A stretch of DNA of 64,000 bases, taken from the NCBI GenBank assembly GCA_002710685.1, contig PALD01000049.1, positions 124,001 through 188,000 of the forward strand, in the 5' to 3' direction. Below the pieces are notes generated by a model. The model ran no database searches. It saw nothing but the letters and a program-made list of their open reading frames with translations, and was not told where the DNA came from. Positions 50,482-57,826 of this stretch are shown here, in pieces. The position numbers and the translations under genes are program-made. Numbering within the stretch: the first letter of the stretch is position 1; every line of letters starts with the position of its first letter. This stretch comes from Cytophagaceae bacterium (GTDB taxonomy: Bacteria; Bacteroidota; Bacteroidia; Flavobacteriales; Flavobacteriaceae).

Positions 50482-51378
50482 TTAACCAGTTGTCAACTCT
50501 AGAAAAAGGGCTTCGAGAGATGTGTTTTTTTTATTGAGTTGTAGGATCTTCAATCCATTATCATGGGCAAAATCAAATACGGCAGGCCGCATATCCCTCT
50601 GGGTGTCAAAGGTGAGTTCATACACAAAGCCCGCAATACTTGTCATTTTTAAAAGGTGTGGTAGGCGTTCTAGGGCAACTTCTTCAACGCGGTAATCAAA
50701 TTCTACAATAAGTGTTTGCTCTTGTTTTTCCTGGAGCTCCCGTAGGTTTTTGTCAGCCACGATCCTGCCCTTGCTGATGATGATGACCCGGTCGCAAATG
50801 GCCTCGACCTCCTGCATGATGTGGGTGCTGAGCAGCACGGTCTTTGTACTGCCTATATCCTTTATCAATTTTCTTATGTCCATGAGCTGGTTAGGGTCAA
50901 GACCTGTGGTGGGCTCATCGAGGATGAGTACATCTGGGTCATGCAGCAGGGCACTGGCAAGCCCCACACGCTGTTTGTAGCCCTTGCTTAGCTGGCCTAT
51001 TTTCTTGTGGGCTTCAGGCGCAAGGCCGGTAAGGCCTATTACTTCTTCAATGCGTTCTTTGGGGGTTTTATAAATCTGTGCGTTGAACTTTAAATATTCG
51101 CGCACGTACATATCATAATACAGCGGATTGTTCTCTGGCAGGTACCCTATGCTTTTTTGAACCGCGAATTTTTCAGTGACCGTATTATGGTCATTGACCT
51201 GGGTTTCTCCTGCATCAGGTGCAAGGTAGGTGGTAAGGATGCGCATCATGGTGCTCTTGCCGGCACCATTGGGCCCCAAGAAACCCGTGATTTCTCCTTT
51301 GTTGATGGTAAAGGAGACATCGTCAAGGGCTTTTTGCTCACCATACATTTTAGTGACGTGGAGTGCTGAGATGGACAT
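50482..51378 (-). CDS. gldA: gliding-motility-associated ABC transporter ATP-binding protein
   Basis: 298 residues. Walker A is GPNGAGKST, the signature is QLSKGYKQRVGLASAL, Walker B LILDEPTTGLDPNQ and the H-loop LLSTHIMQEVE. The C-terminal 80 residues form the extension found in GldA-type proteins. In Flavobacterium GldA works with GldF and GldG in gliding motility; these two genes are not next to it here, as in many flavobacteria. The assignment rests on overall resemblance to GldA rather than a unique motif. Confidence 0.82.
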   Translation of the reverse strand: MSISALHVTKMYGEQKALDDVSFTINKGEITGFLGPNGAGKSTMMRILTTYLAPDAGETQVNDHNTVTEKFAVQKSIGYLPENNPLYYDMYVREYLKFNAQIYKTPKERIEEVIGLTGLAPEAHKKIGQLSKGYKQRVGLASALLHDPDVLILDEPTTGLDPNQLMDIRKLIKDIGSTKTVLLSTHIMQEVEAICDRVIIISKGRIVADKNLRELQEKQEQTLIVEFDYRVEEVALERLPHLLKMTSIAGFVYELTFDTQRDMRPAVFDFAHDNGLKILQLNKKNTSLEALFLELTTG

Positions 51379-51507
51379 GCTGTTTTGTTAGTGGTTCAAA
51401 AGTATTAAAATCCTTAAGTTCTAAACCTTAATAAAGGGTTATAATACAGGTTTGCCCAAGATTCCATTTGGCGAAAGCCAGATGTGTCAAAAAAACCAAA
51501 AAAAATG

Positions 51508-51537
51508 TTTGTGTTATTTCAAATTTAATTACTTTAG
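51508..51537 (+). promoter_or_regulatory. promoter of the Phe/Tyr operon
   Basis: TTTG at 51508-51511, 18 bp spacer, TACTTTAG at 51530-51537, one base from TAnnTTTG. Transcription would begin near 51543, about 15 bases before the leader-peptide ATG. Confidence 0.5.
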
Positions 51538-51557
51538 CCCCTCAATCATTTGAAAAC

Positions 51558-51629
51558 ATGTACACAGTACGTTATTTCTGGAACCGTTATTTCTTCTTTT
51601 TTTATACAAAGGGAGCGGGGCCACTATAG
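51558..51629 (+). CDS. aromatic-rich leader peptide of the Phe/Tyr operon
   Basis: 23 codons from ATG 51558 to TAG 51627. Residues 2-16 read YTVRYFWNRYFFFFY: in total four Tyr, five Phe and one Trp among 23 residues, with six aromatic codons in a row at 51588-51605. It lies between the promoter and an intrinsic terminator placed directly before pheA, the arrangement of amino-acid attenuation leaders such as those of E. coli phe and trp. Shortage of charged tRNA-Phe or tRNA-Tyr would stall the ribosome on the aromatic run and leave the antiterminator segment at 51616-51622 free. Too short for standard gene finding; no homologue is claimed. Confidence 0.8.
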   Translation: MYTVRYFWNRYFFFFYTKGAGPL

Positions 51630-51662
51630 CGTAAGGTATAGTAAATATAAAACAAGGTCCCG
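51616..51662 (+). promoter_or_regulatory. antiterminator helix of the pheA attenuator
   Basis: CGGGGCC (51616-51622) can pair with GGTCCCG (51656-51662; one G-U pair), and the adjacent ACTATA (51623-51628) pairs with TATAGT (51637-51642). This takes up the 5' arm of the terminator at 51657-51664. The 5' half lies in the last leader codons and stop, so a ribosome that finishes the leader would cover it and let the terminator form. Confidence 0.65.
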
Positions 51663-51684
51663 ATTGAAAAATCGGGACTTTTTT
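51657..51684 (+). terminator. attenuator terminator before pheA
   Basis: GTCCCGAT (51657-51664), loop TGAAAA, ATCGGGAC (51671-51678), then six T (51679-51684). It ends 4 bp before the pheA ATG, so the operon can be expressed only by read-through. Confidence 0.85.
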
Positions 51685-51688
51685 GTTT

Positions 51689-52540
51689 ATGTCCAGGCAA
51701 TTAGAAGTGAAGGATTTAAAAAACATAGTAGCCATACAGGGAATCAAGGGTTCCTTTCATCACCGGGTAGCCCAGGAGTTCTTTGGTGAAGAGGTTGAGG
51801 TCGTGGAGTGCCGCTCATTTACAGATGTGGTCAAGAGCCTCATCACTGGTGAAAGCACAGATGCTGTCATGGCAATTGAAAATAACATCGCCGGTAGCAT
51901 AATACCCAATTATGCCCTAATCGATGAGTATGACCTTAATATAGAAGGTGAGGTTTACCTCCCTATTGTTCAAAACCTGATGGCCCTACCGGGGCAATCC
52001 ATGGATGATATAGAGGAGGTATGGTCGCATCCCATGGCGCTGTTGCAATGCCGTGAATTCTTTAAAAAATATCCCCATCTCAAACTCGTTGAGGTAGATG
52101 ACACCGCCGGTGCCGCCAAGAGCATCAGTGAGGATGGAAAGAAAAAGGTGGCCGCCATTGCCAGTGAGACCGCGGCAAAAATCTATGGTATGGACATCCT
52201 TGCTGATGACATCCAGACCATGAAGGATAACAGCACGCGCTTTTTTATCCTCAACAACAATGGCCGTGTGGAGAATGGCACTCGCGATAAGGCTACCATT
52301 AAATTCTTGACACAGCATAAAAGGGGCAGCCTTGCGGCCGTACTCAACGTGATGAGCGATTGCAGGCTTAACCTTACCAAGATTCAATCATTGCCCGTGG
52401 TTGACAAACCATGGGTCTATGCTTTTTTTGTGGACGTGACCTTTAAGCGCTATACACATTTTGAAAAGGCAAAACAACTTTTGGGAATCATGGCCAAGAA
52501 CTTTGAAGTTTTGGGCGAATATAAAAACAGGAAGTCATGA
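51689..52540 (+). CDS. pheA: prephenate dehydratase
   Basis: 283 residues from the ATG at 51689; a TTG at 51683 lies in the terminator T-tract. The catalytic domain (1-about 180) has IQGIKGSFHH, the substrate-binding DAVMAIENNIAGSI and the family TRF motif in KDNSTRFFIL. A C-terminal ACT domain (TQHKRGSLAAVLNVMSD, NLTKIQSLPV) suggests allosteric control by Phe. It makes phenylpyruvate from prephenate. No chorismate mutase domain is fused; that activity is on the DAHP synthase of the same operon. Overlaps the next gene by ATGA. Confidence 0.93.
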   Translation: MSRQLEVKDLKNIVAIQGIKGSFHHRVAQEFFGEEVEVVECRSFTDVVKSLITGESTDAVMAIENNIAGSIIPNYALIDEYDLNIEGEVYLPIVQNLMALPGQSMDDIEEVWSHPMALLQCREFFKKYPHLKLVEVDDTAGAAKSISEDGKKKVAAIASETAAKIYGMDILADDIQTMKDNSTRFFILNNNGRVENGTRDKATIKFLTQHKRGSLAAVLNVMSDCRLNLTKIQSLPVVDKPWVYAFFVDVTFKRYTHFEKAKQLLGIMAKNFEVLGEYKNRKS

Positions 52541-53682
52541 TCACTACGGCAGATAGACTGAAACATACAGAAGAATATTACTTTTCGCGCAAGCTCAAGG
52601 AAGTGCGTGCCCTTGCCGCTGCCGGTAAAGCCATCATCAACATGGGTGTGGGCAGCCCAGACCTTGCACCGCCACCACAGGTACTTGAGGCCTTGACCCA
52701 TTCTTTACAGGATGGCACGGCCCATCAATACCAGAGCTATAAGGGCCTGCCTGAAATGCGCGAGGCGATGGCTGCTTTTTATGCCAACAATTATGATGTG
52801 TCACTTGATGCAGAAACTGAAATACTGCCCCTCATGGGCTCTAAAGAAGGTATCATGCACATCAGCATGGCCTTTCTCAACAAGGGTGACAAGGTGCTCA
52901 TCCCCAACCCAGGGTATCCCACCTATACATCCGTGACGCGCCTGCTAGAGGCAGAACCTTTGTATTATGACCTGGCTGAGGACAACAACTGGCTCCCAGA
53001 TTTTTCCGCTTTAAGCGAAAAGGACTTGAGCGATGTCAAGCTCATGTGGATCAACTACCCGCACATGCCCACCGGGGCAAAGGCGGGCAGGGAGGATTTT
53101 GAAAAGGTCGTGGCTTTCGCCAAAGCAAACCAGATCCTGGTCATCAATGACAATCCATATAGTTTTATACTCAATGATGAGCCCATCTCCATACTATCAG
53201 TTGATGGGGCAAAGGATGTGGCGCTAGAGCTTAATTCCCTGAGCAAGAGTTTTAACATGTCTGGCTGGAGGGTAGGCATGCTCACCGGTGCCGAAAGGTT
53301 TATCAATGACGTGCTCACCGTCAAGAGCAATATGGATAGCGGGATGTTCTATGGTATTCAAAAAGGAGCTGCCGCCGTCCTGACAGAAGGTAGCGTGTGG
53401 TTTGCAATGTTGAACAAAATCTATACTGAAAGGCGGGACCTGGTATGGCAGCTCGCAGATGTACTGAACACCACGTATGATAAAAACACTAGCGGGATGT
53501 TTGTATGGGCAAAGTTGCCGGACGATTGTGAAAATGCCGAGGCATTCATTGATAAAATCCTTCATGAAAAGAGCATATTCATAACCCCTGGAAGTATTTT
53601 TGGCTCACAGGGAGACGGTTACATACGTTTCTCACTATGTGTGCCTCAAGAAAAGATCAAGGAAGCAATAAGCAGGTTTTAA
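52537..53682 (+). CDS. class I/II aminotransferase (aromatic or aspartate type)
   Basis: 381 residues, PLP fold type I. Landmarks are NMGVGSPDLAPPPQVLEAL, YQSYKGLPEMREAMA, the cofactor-binding Asn/Asp/Tyr region (MWINYPHMPTGA, VINDNPYSFIL), the Schiff-base Lys in ELNSLSKSFNMSGWRVG, and the C-terminal substrate Arg in DGYIRFSLC. Between pheA and tyrA it most likely aminates phenylpyruvate and 4-hydroxyphenylpyruvate to Phe and Tyr. A GCTTTCGCCAAAGC palindrome lies at 53113-53126. The first four bases overlap pheA. Confidence 0.9.
   Translation: MITTADRLKHTEEYYFSRKLKEVRALAAAGKAIINMGVGSPDLAPPPQVLEALTHSLQDGTAHQYQSYKGLPEMREAMAAFYANNYDVSLDAETEILPLMGSKEGIMHISMAFLNKGDKVLIPNPGYPTYTSVTRLLEAEPLYYDLAEDNNWLPDFSALSEKDLSDVKLMWINYPHMPTGAKAGREDFEKVVAFAKANQILVINDNPYSFILNDEPISILSVDGAKDVALELNSLSKSFNMSGWRVGMLTGAERFINDVLTVKSNMDSGMFYGIQKGAAAVLTEGSVWFAMLNKIYTERRDLVWQLADVLNTTYDKNTSGMFVWAKLPDDCENAEAFIDKILHEKSIFITPGSIFGSQGDGYIRFSLCVPQEKIKEAISRF
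53113..53126. repeat. palindrome variant GCTTTCGCCAAAGC (in aminotransferase)
   Basis: Thirteen of 14 bases match GCTTTCGCGAAAGC. Read as A-F-A-K-A. Confidence 0.65.
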
Positions 53683-53691
53683 AATACCATA

Positions 53692-54549
53692 ATGGAAGAA
53701 TTCAAGAACATATTCATTATAGGTGTTGGTCTCATCGGGGGGTCAGTTGCCAGGGATTTAAGAAGGATATTGCCAGCTTGTGAGATTTATGGCATTGATG
53801 CCAGCAAGGATAATCTTGAAGAAGCCGTGGGAATGGGTCTGATAAATCATTCTTCAGGGTTAGAAGAACTACATCTTGCTGACCTCGTGTTTCTTGCCAT
53901 ACCCGTGGACCAGGCAAACCTGTTCCTGCCTCCAGTACTTGACGCCGTGCGTGAAGATACGCTGGTGGTAGATATGGGCTCCACAAAGGCGAGCGTGTGC
54001 AAAACGGTGGCCGAGCATCCCAAGCGGAGAAATTTTCTTGCCTCGCATCCCATTGCCGGGACTGAGTTTTCAGGGCCATCTGCCGCGATTGAAAAATTGT
54101 ATGATGGCAAGACCATGATCATCTGTGAAGTCGAGAAGACGGCATTTAAACTCCAAGAAAGGGCATTGCAGCTTTTTTCAGATATGGGGATGCGCCTGCG
54201 CTATATGGATCCAGAATCTCATGATAGGCATATTGCTTACGTTTCACATCTTTCACACATAAGTAGTTTTATGCTGGGAAAGACGGTTATGGAAAAGGAA
54301 AAGAACGAGAAGGATATTTTTGACATGGCCGGCAGTGGATTTGCATCTACCGTAAGGCTGGCAAAAAGCAACCCGGCAACCTGGACGCCTATTTTTAAGG
54401 AAAATAGGGAAAATGTGCTCGAAACCCTAAAAGAATACATTGATAACCTCAATAACTTTAAAAATCTTCTGGAAAATGCAGAATATGAGGCCGTTCATGC
54501 AGAAATGAAAAACACAAACCACATAAAATCAATACTTAAAGGATTATAA
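53692..54549 (+). CDS. tyrA: prephenate dehydrogenase
   Basis: 285 residues. The N-terminal Rossmann motif is IIGVGLIGGSVARDL, followed by DLVFLAIPVDQ, VDMGSTKASVC and the prephenate-binding HPIAGTEFSGP with the catalytic His. The helical dimerisation half has HDRHIAYVSHLSHI and DMAGSGFASTVRLA. It oxidatively decarboxylates prephenate to 4-hydroxyphenylpyruvate. No ACT domain is present. It lies 9 bp after the aminotransferase and 30 bp before the DAHPS gene. Confidence 0.93.
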   Translation: MEEFKNIFIIGVGLIGGSVARDLRRILPACEIYGIDASKDNLEEAVGMGLINHSSGLEELHLADLVFLAIPVDQANLFLPPVLDAVREDTLVVDMGSTKASVCKTVAEHPKRRNFLASHPIAGTEFSGPSAAIEKLYDGKTMIICEVEKTAFKLQERALQLFSDMGMRLRYMDPESHDRHIAYVSHLSHISSFMLGKTVMEKEKNEKDIFDMAGSGFASTVRLAKSNPATWTPIFKENRENVLETLKEYIDNLNNFKNLLENAEYEAVHAEMKNTNHIKSILKGL

Positions 54550-54579
54550 AGTAGGCGTAAAGCCGTAAATTTACACCGT

Positions 54580-55671
54580 ATGGAAAACAAGAAAGAACTA
54601 AGAAACTGGTTAGATGCGTTCAATCTGGACCACCCGCTTGTAATAGCAGGTCCATGTAGTGCAGAGACTGAAGAACAGGTGCTCAAGATAGCTCATGAGC
54701 TCAAAGATACAGATGCCACTGTGTTCAGGGCAGGAATATGGAAACCCCGTACCCGCCCGGGCATGTTTGAGGGTGTGGGCGCACTGGGCCTTAAATGGCT
54801 TCAAAAAGCCAAGGAAGAAACAGGGATGCTCACCACCACAGAGGTCGCAAACCCTAACCATGTAGAGCTTGCGCTAAAACATGATGTAGATATCCTTTGG
54901 ATTGGTGCACGTACCACCGTATCGCCATTTAATATTCAAGAAATCGCCGAGGCGCTAAAAGGTACGGACAAAACCGTCCTTATCAAAAACCCGGTAAACC
55001 CAGACCTCGCTTTATGGTTAGGAGCCGTTGAACGTTTTTACACACAGGACGTAAAAAACCTAGGGGTGATTCACAGGGGGTTCTCAACGTATGAAAAAAC
55101 ACGCTACCGCAACAACCCAGAATGGCAACTTGCAGTAGACCTTCAAAATGAATTTCCAGATCTTCCATTGATCCTAGACCCATCCCACATTGCTGGTCGT
55201 CGTGATATCATTTTTGACTTGTGTCAAACGGGGCTTGACCTTAATTATGATGGTATCATGGTAGAGACACACTATGATCCAGACAATGCCTGGAGTGATG
55301 CAAAACAGCAAATCACACCCACGCGTCTTGTTGAAATCATGAAGGACCTTAAGATACGTAAGGAAGAAGGTACTGCAGCCGAGTTCAATAACAAACTGGG
55401 TACATTGCGTACGCAAATCGATGTGATTGACCATCAATTGATAGAAAACCTGGGCAAGCGTATGAAAATAAGTGATGCCATAGGCGAACTTAAGCTAGAA
55501 AACAACGTGGCAATCCTTCAAACCAAGCGCTGGAACGAAATCCTGGGCGCGATGATCCTTGAAGGTGAGAAGCATGGGCTTAGCGAGGAGTTTATCTTGA
55601 AAGTATTTAAGGCAATACATACTGAATCAATCAATCATCAAAAGAAGATTGAGAGATTGCAACAAGCTTAA
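54580..55671 (+). CDS. bifunctional DAHP synthase/chorismate mutase
   Basis: 363 residues. Residues about 1-265 are a type I-beta DAHP synthase: PLVIAGPCSAETEEQV, FRAGIWKPRTRPGMFEGVG, WIGARTTVSPFNIQEIAEAL, LILDPSHIAGRRDII and GIMVETHYDPDNAWSDAKQQ with metal ligands. Residues about 275-363 are an AroQ-type chorismate mutase (LGTLRTQIDVIDHQLIENLG, MKISDAIGELK, RWNEILGAMI). It thus provides both the first step of the shikimate pathway and the branch-point step to prephenate. This fusion is typical of Bacteroidota. Last gene of the attenuated operon. Confidence 0.93.
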   Translation: MENKKELRNWLDAFNLDHPLVIAGPCSAETEEQVLKIAHELKDTDATVFRAGIWKPRTRPGMFEGVGALGLKWLQKAKEETGMLTTTEVANPNHVELALKHDVDILWIGARTTVSPFNIQEIAEALKGTDKTVLIKNPVNPDLALWLGAVERFYTQDVKNLGVIHRGFSTYEKTRYRNNPEWQLAVDLQNEFPDLPLILDPSHIAGRRDIIFDLCQTGLDLNYDGIMVETHYDPDNAWSDAKQQITPTRLVEIMKDLKIRKEEGTAAEFNNKLGTLRTQIDVIDHQLIENLGKRMKISDAIGELKLENNVAILQTKRWNEILGAMILEGEKHGLSEEFILKVFKAIHTESINHQKKIERLQQA

Positions 55672-55675
55672 AGCG

Positions 55676-55707
55676 AAAAAAAACCCGGCCTAGGCCGGGT
55701 TTTTTTT
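55676..55707. terminator. bidirectional intrinsic terminator
   Basis: A8-CCCGGCC, TA, GGCCGGG-T8. It ends the aromatic operon and serves the convergent DUF4251 gene, whose stop codon lies in it. Confidence 0.88.
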
Positions 55708-56239
55708 ATTCAATTTCTTCTAAAGGCTTGATCTCGCCCCGGTAGCGTATCGTGTCCCGCCAGCTACTGGTCACGGTCACATCTACATTTTCAAGAGTGT
55801 TTGCAGTGATGGTGTAATTATCAGTACGTGTGCCTTTACGGGCCGTGAACGATATGATGAGCTTTCCCTTCTTTTCCTTTACCTTATAATCATCTATGCT
55901 ATCATCAAAGGGTTCATTGGTGCCACCGCCATAGGGAGCGTTTCTGGCAACACCAAAAAAGGGCATGGCAATCTCCGCAGAGTCTTTCTTTATCCTAATA
56001 TAATTAGGGTTGCCTATGAGGTTTACCTGTGCGCTGGAAAGGTTGGGGTTATTGGGAAAATACACCAGGTTATTGCGCAAGGGGTATGCCCACTGGGCCG
56101 TAAATTCATAACTTCCGCTATCTACAAGTTCCTTTAATTCCTGTAGCTGTCGTTGTTTCTTGTCATCCTTGGTTTCCTGGGCAAGTGTGCATAAGGGAAG
56201 CAGGACCACCAGCATGAGCATTGCAATTCTTTGTGCCAT
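55706..56239 (-). CDS. DUF4251 domain-containing secreted protein
   Basis: 177 residues with a signal peptide (IAMLMLVVLLPLCTLAQ). The mature part shows the DUF4251 pattern: a helical start (RQLQELKELVDSGSYEFTAQWAYPL), NYIRIKKDSAEIAMPFFGVARNAPYGG, and beta strands with KGKLIISFTARKG, ending TSSWRDTIRYRGEI. Function is unknown for the family. It stands alone between the aromatic operon terminator and rsgA. Confidence 0.85.
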   Translation of the reverse strand: MAQRIAMLMLVVLLPLCTLAQETKDDKKQRQLQELKELVDSGSYEFTAQWAYPLRNNLVYFPNNPNLSSAQVNLIGNPNYIRIKKDSAEIAMPFFGVARNAPYGGGTNEPFDDSIDDYKVKEKKGKLIISFTARKGTRTDNYTITANTLENVDVTVTSSWRDTIRYRGEIKPLEEIE

Positions 56240-56328
56240 AGCGTCTTGTTTTTAATGTAAAGTACAGAAATAATGCCAAACCTTGTTTAAACCTGCTTTA
56301 TTTCTCGAGGGGATTGTTTGAAATAAAG

Positions 56329-56336
56329 TAGCTTTG
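56329..56336 (+). promoter_or_regulatory. -7 box of rsgA
   Basis: TAGCTTTG, exact TAnnTTTG. Transcription would begin near 56342, which leaves a leader of only about 16 bases before the TTG start. No clear -33 element. Confidence 0.45.
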
Positions 56337-56358
56337 CAAAAATGTTTAAAAGAGCTTT

Positions 56359-57312
56359 TTGAAAGGCACGGTCTATAAATCAACAGGCAGTTGGTACACG
56401 GTAAAAAATGAAGATGGGCGGTTCTATGAATGCCGCATCAAGGGGCGTTTTCGCATCCAGGGCATTAAAAGCACAAACCCCATTGCCGTGGGGGATGTTG
56501 TGGATTTTGAACTTGAAGAAACCGGTGATGATACCATAGGCGTAATCAAGAACATCCATGAGCGTAAGAACTATGTGATACGCAAATCAGTCAACCTTTC
56601 TAAGCAAACGCACATCATCGCGGCAAACGTGGACCAGGCCTTCTTGCTCGTCACGCTTGATAACCCACCCACGTTCACTACGTTTATTGATAGGTTTCTT
56701 GTGACCTGTGAGGCCTATGAAATCGAGGCAATCCTTCTTTTTAATAAAGTAGATACGCTCAATGATGATATATGGGGCGAGGTAAAGTACCTTGCCAATA
56801 TGTACCGGGAAATAGGGTACACCTGTGTGGGTATTTCGGCGAAGACAGGAAAGAATATACAACGGGTACGCCAGATGATGCAAGGTAAGACCAGCATGTT
56901 TTCTGGTCACAGTGGCGTGGGAAAATCAACACTGGTCAACGCAATTGAGCCCAGCCTGGACCTCAAGACCAAGGCCATAAGTGAACAACACTCCCAGGGA
57001 CAGCATACCACGACTTTTGCAGAGATGTTTGACCTTGGTTTTGATGCCCGTATCATCGACACTCCGGGAATCAAGGGTTTTGGCGTGGTGGATATTGAAA
57101 AGGAGGAGCTGGGAGATTATTTTCCTGAATTCTTTGCCTTAAAAGGCGAGTGCAAATTTAATAACTGCCTGCATGTGGAAGAGCCTAAATGTGCCGTGAA
57201 ACAGGCCCTGGAAAATAATGAACTACACTGGTCGCGTTATAAAAGCTACCTGCAGATCCTGGAGGGCGAAGAAGAAAACTACAGGCGTGATGTGTATAAT
57301 GATGAACCTTGA
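56359..57312 (+). CDS. rsgA: ribosome small-subunit-dependent GTPase A
   Basis: 317 residues, TTG start at 56359. The N-terminal OB fold opens with GTVYKSTGSWYTV, so the TTG is the likely start; the ATG at 56342 is out of frame. The GTPase is circularly permuted as expected: G4 LFNKVDTL comes before G1 GHSGVGKST (about residue 183) and G3 DTPGIKGFG. The C-terminal zinc site is CKFNNCLHVEEPKC. RsgA acts in late 30S maturation. The palindrome-like TTCGGCGAAG occurs at 56835. dtd follows after 12 bp. Confidence 0.93.
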   Translation: MKGTVYKSTGSWYTVKNEDGRFYECRIKGRFRIQGIKSTNPIAVGDVVDFELEETGDDTIGVIKNIHERKNYVIRKSVNLSKQTHIIAANVDQAFLLVTLDNPPTFTTFIDRFLVTCEAYEIEAILLFNKVDTLNDDIWGEVKYLANMYREIGYTCVGISAKTGKNIQRVRQMMQGKTSMFSGHSGVGKSTLVNAIEPSLDLKTKAISEQHSQGQHTTTFAEMFDLGFDARIIDTPGIKGFGVVDIEKEELGDYFPEFFALKGECKFNNCLHVEEPKCAVKQALENNELHWSRYKSYLQILEGEEENYRRDVYNDEP

Positions 57313-57324
57313 TGATCAGTAAAT

Positions 57325-57777
57325 ATGCGAGTAGTCATACAGCGGGTAAGCCGTGCATCAGTCACCATAGAAAATAAAATCCACAATAGTATAGGCGATG
57401 GCCTCATGGTCTTGCTGGGTATAGAAAACGGCGATACCGTTGATGATATTGAGTGGTTGAGCAGCAAGGTATGCGGCCTGCGTATTTTTGGCGATAATAA
57501 CGGGTTGATGAACCTTTCTGTCAAGGACATGGATGGAGAGGTACTGCTCATAAGCCAGTTTACACTGCATGCATCAACAAAAAAGGGCAACCGCCCCTCG
57601 TTTCTCAACGCTGCCCGACCGGAAACTGCGATACCCCTTTATGAAAAATTTATTTTGACGCTTTCGCGAAAGCTGGAAAAACCTGTTAAAGCAGGTATTT
57701 TTGGGGCTGACATGAAAATCGATTTACTCAATGATGGCCCGGTCACGCTAATTATAGATTCTAAAAAAAGAGAATAA
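57325..57777 (+). CDS. dtd: D-aminoacyl-tRNA deacylase
   Basis: 150 residues, the full DTD length. It hydrolyses D-amino acids from tRNA. Diagnostic motifs are the N-terminal MRVVIQRVSRASVTI, the active-site SQFTLHAST (SQxT) and the Pro-containing NRPSFLNAARP. The C-terminal AGIFGADMKIDLLNDGPVT is also conserved. It is in one unit with rsgA. A perfect GCTTTCGCGAAAGC palindrome lies at 57660-57673. Confidence 0.94.
   Translation: MRVVIQRVSRASVTIENKIHNSIGDGLMVLLGIENGDTVDDIEWLSSKVCGLRIFGDNNGLMNLSVKDMDGEVLLISQFTLHASTKKGNRPSFLNAARPETAIPLYEKFILTLSRKLEKPVKAGIFGADMKIDLLNDGPVTLIIDSKKRE
57660..57673. repeat. GCTTTCGCGAAAGC palindrome, perfect copy (in dtd)
   Basis: Perfect 14-bp palindrome encoding L-S-R-K-L, the same frame as in galE. 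Confidence 0.8.
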
Positions 57778-57826
57778 TTTAGGATTATATTAAGATTTTT
57801 TTATCTTGTGACCCCCATATATCTTT

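Noticed and set aside
51550..51789. 79-codon frame overlapping the pheA leader
   Set aside because: It runs through the terminator and into pheA in another frame; the 23-codon aromatic leader in a different frame explains the region.
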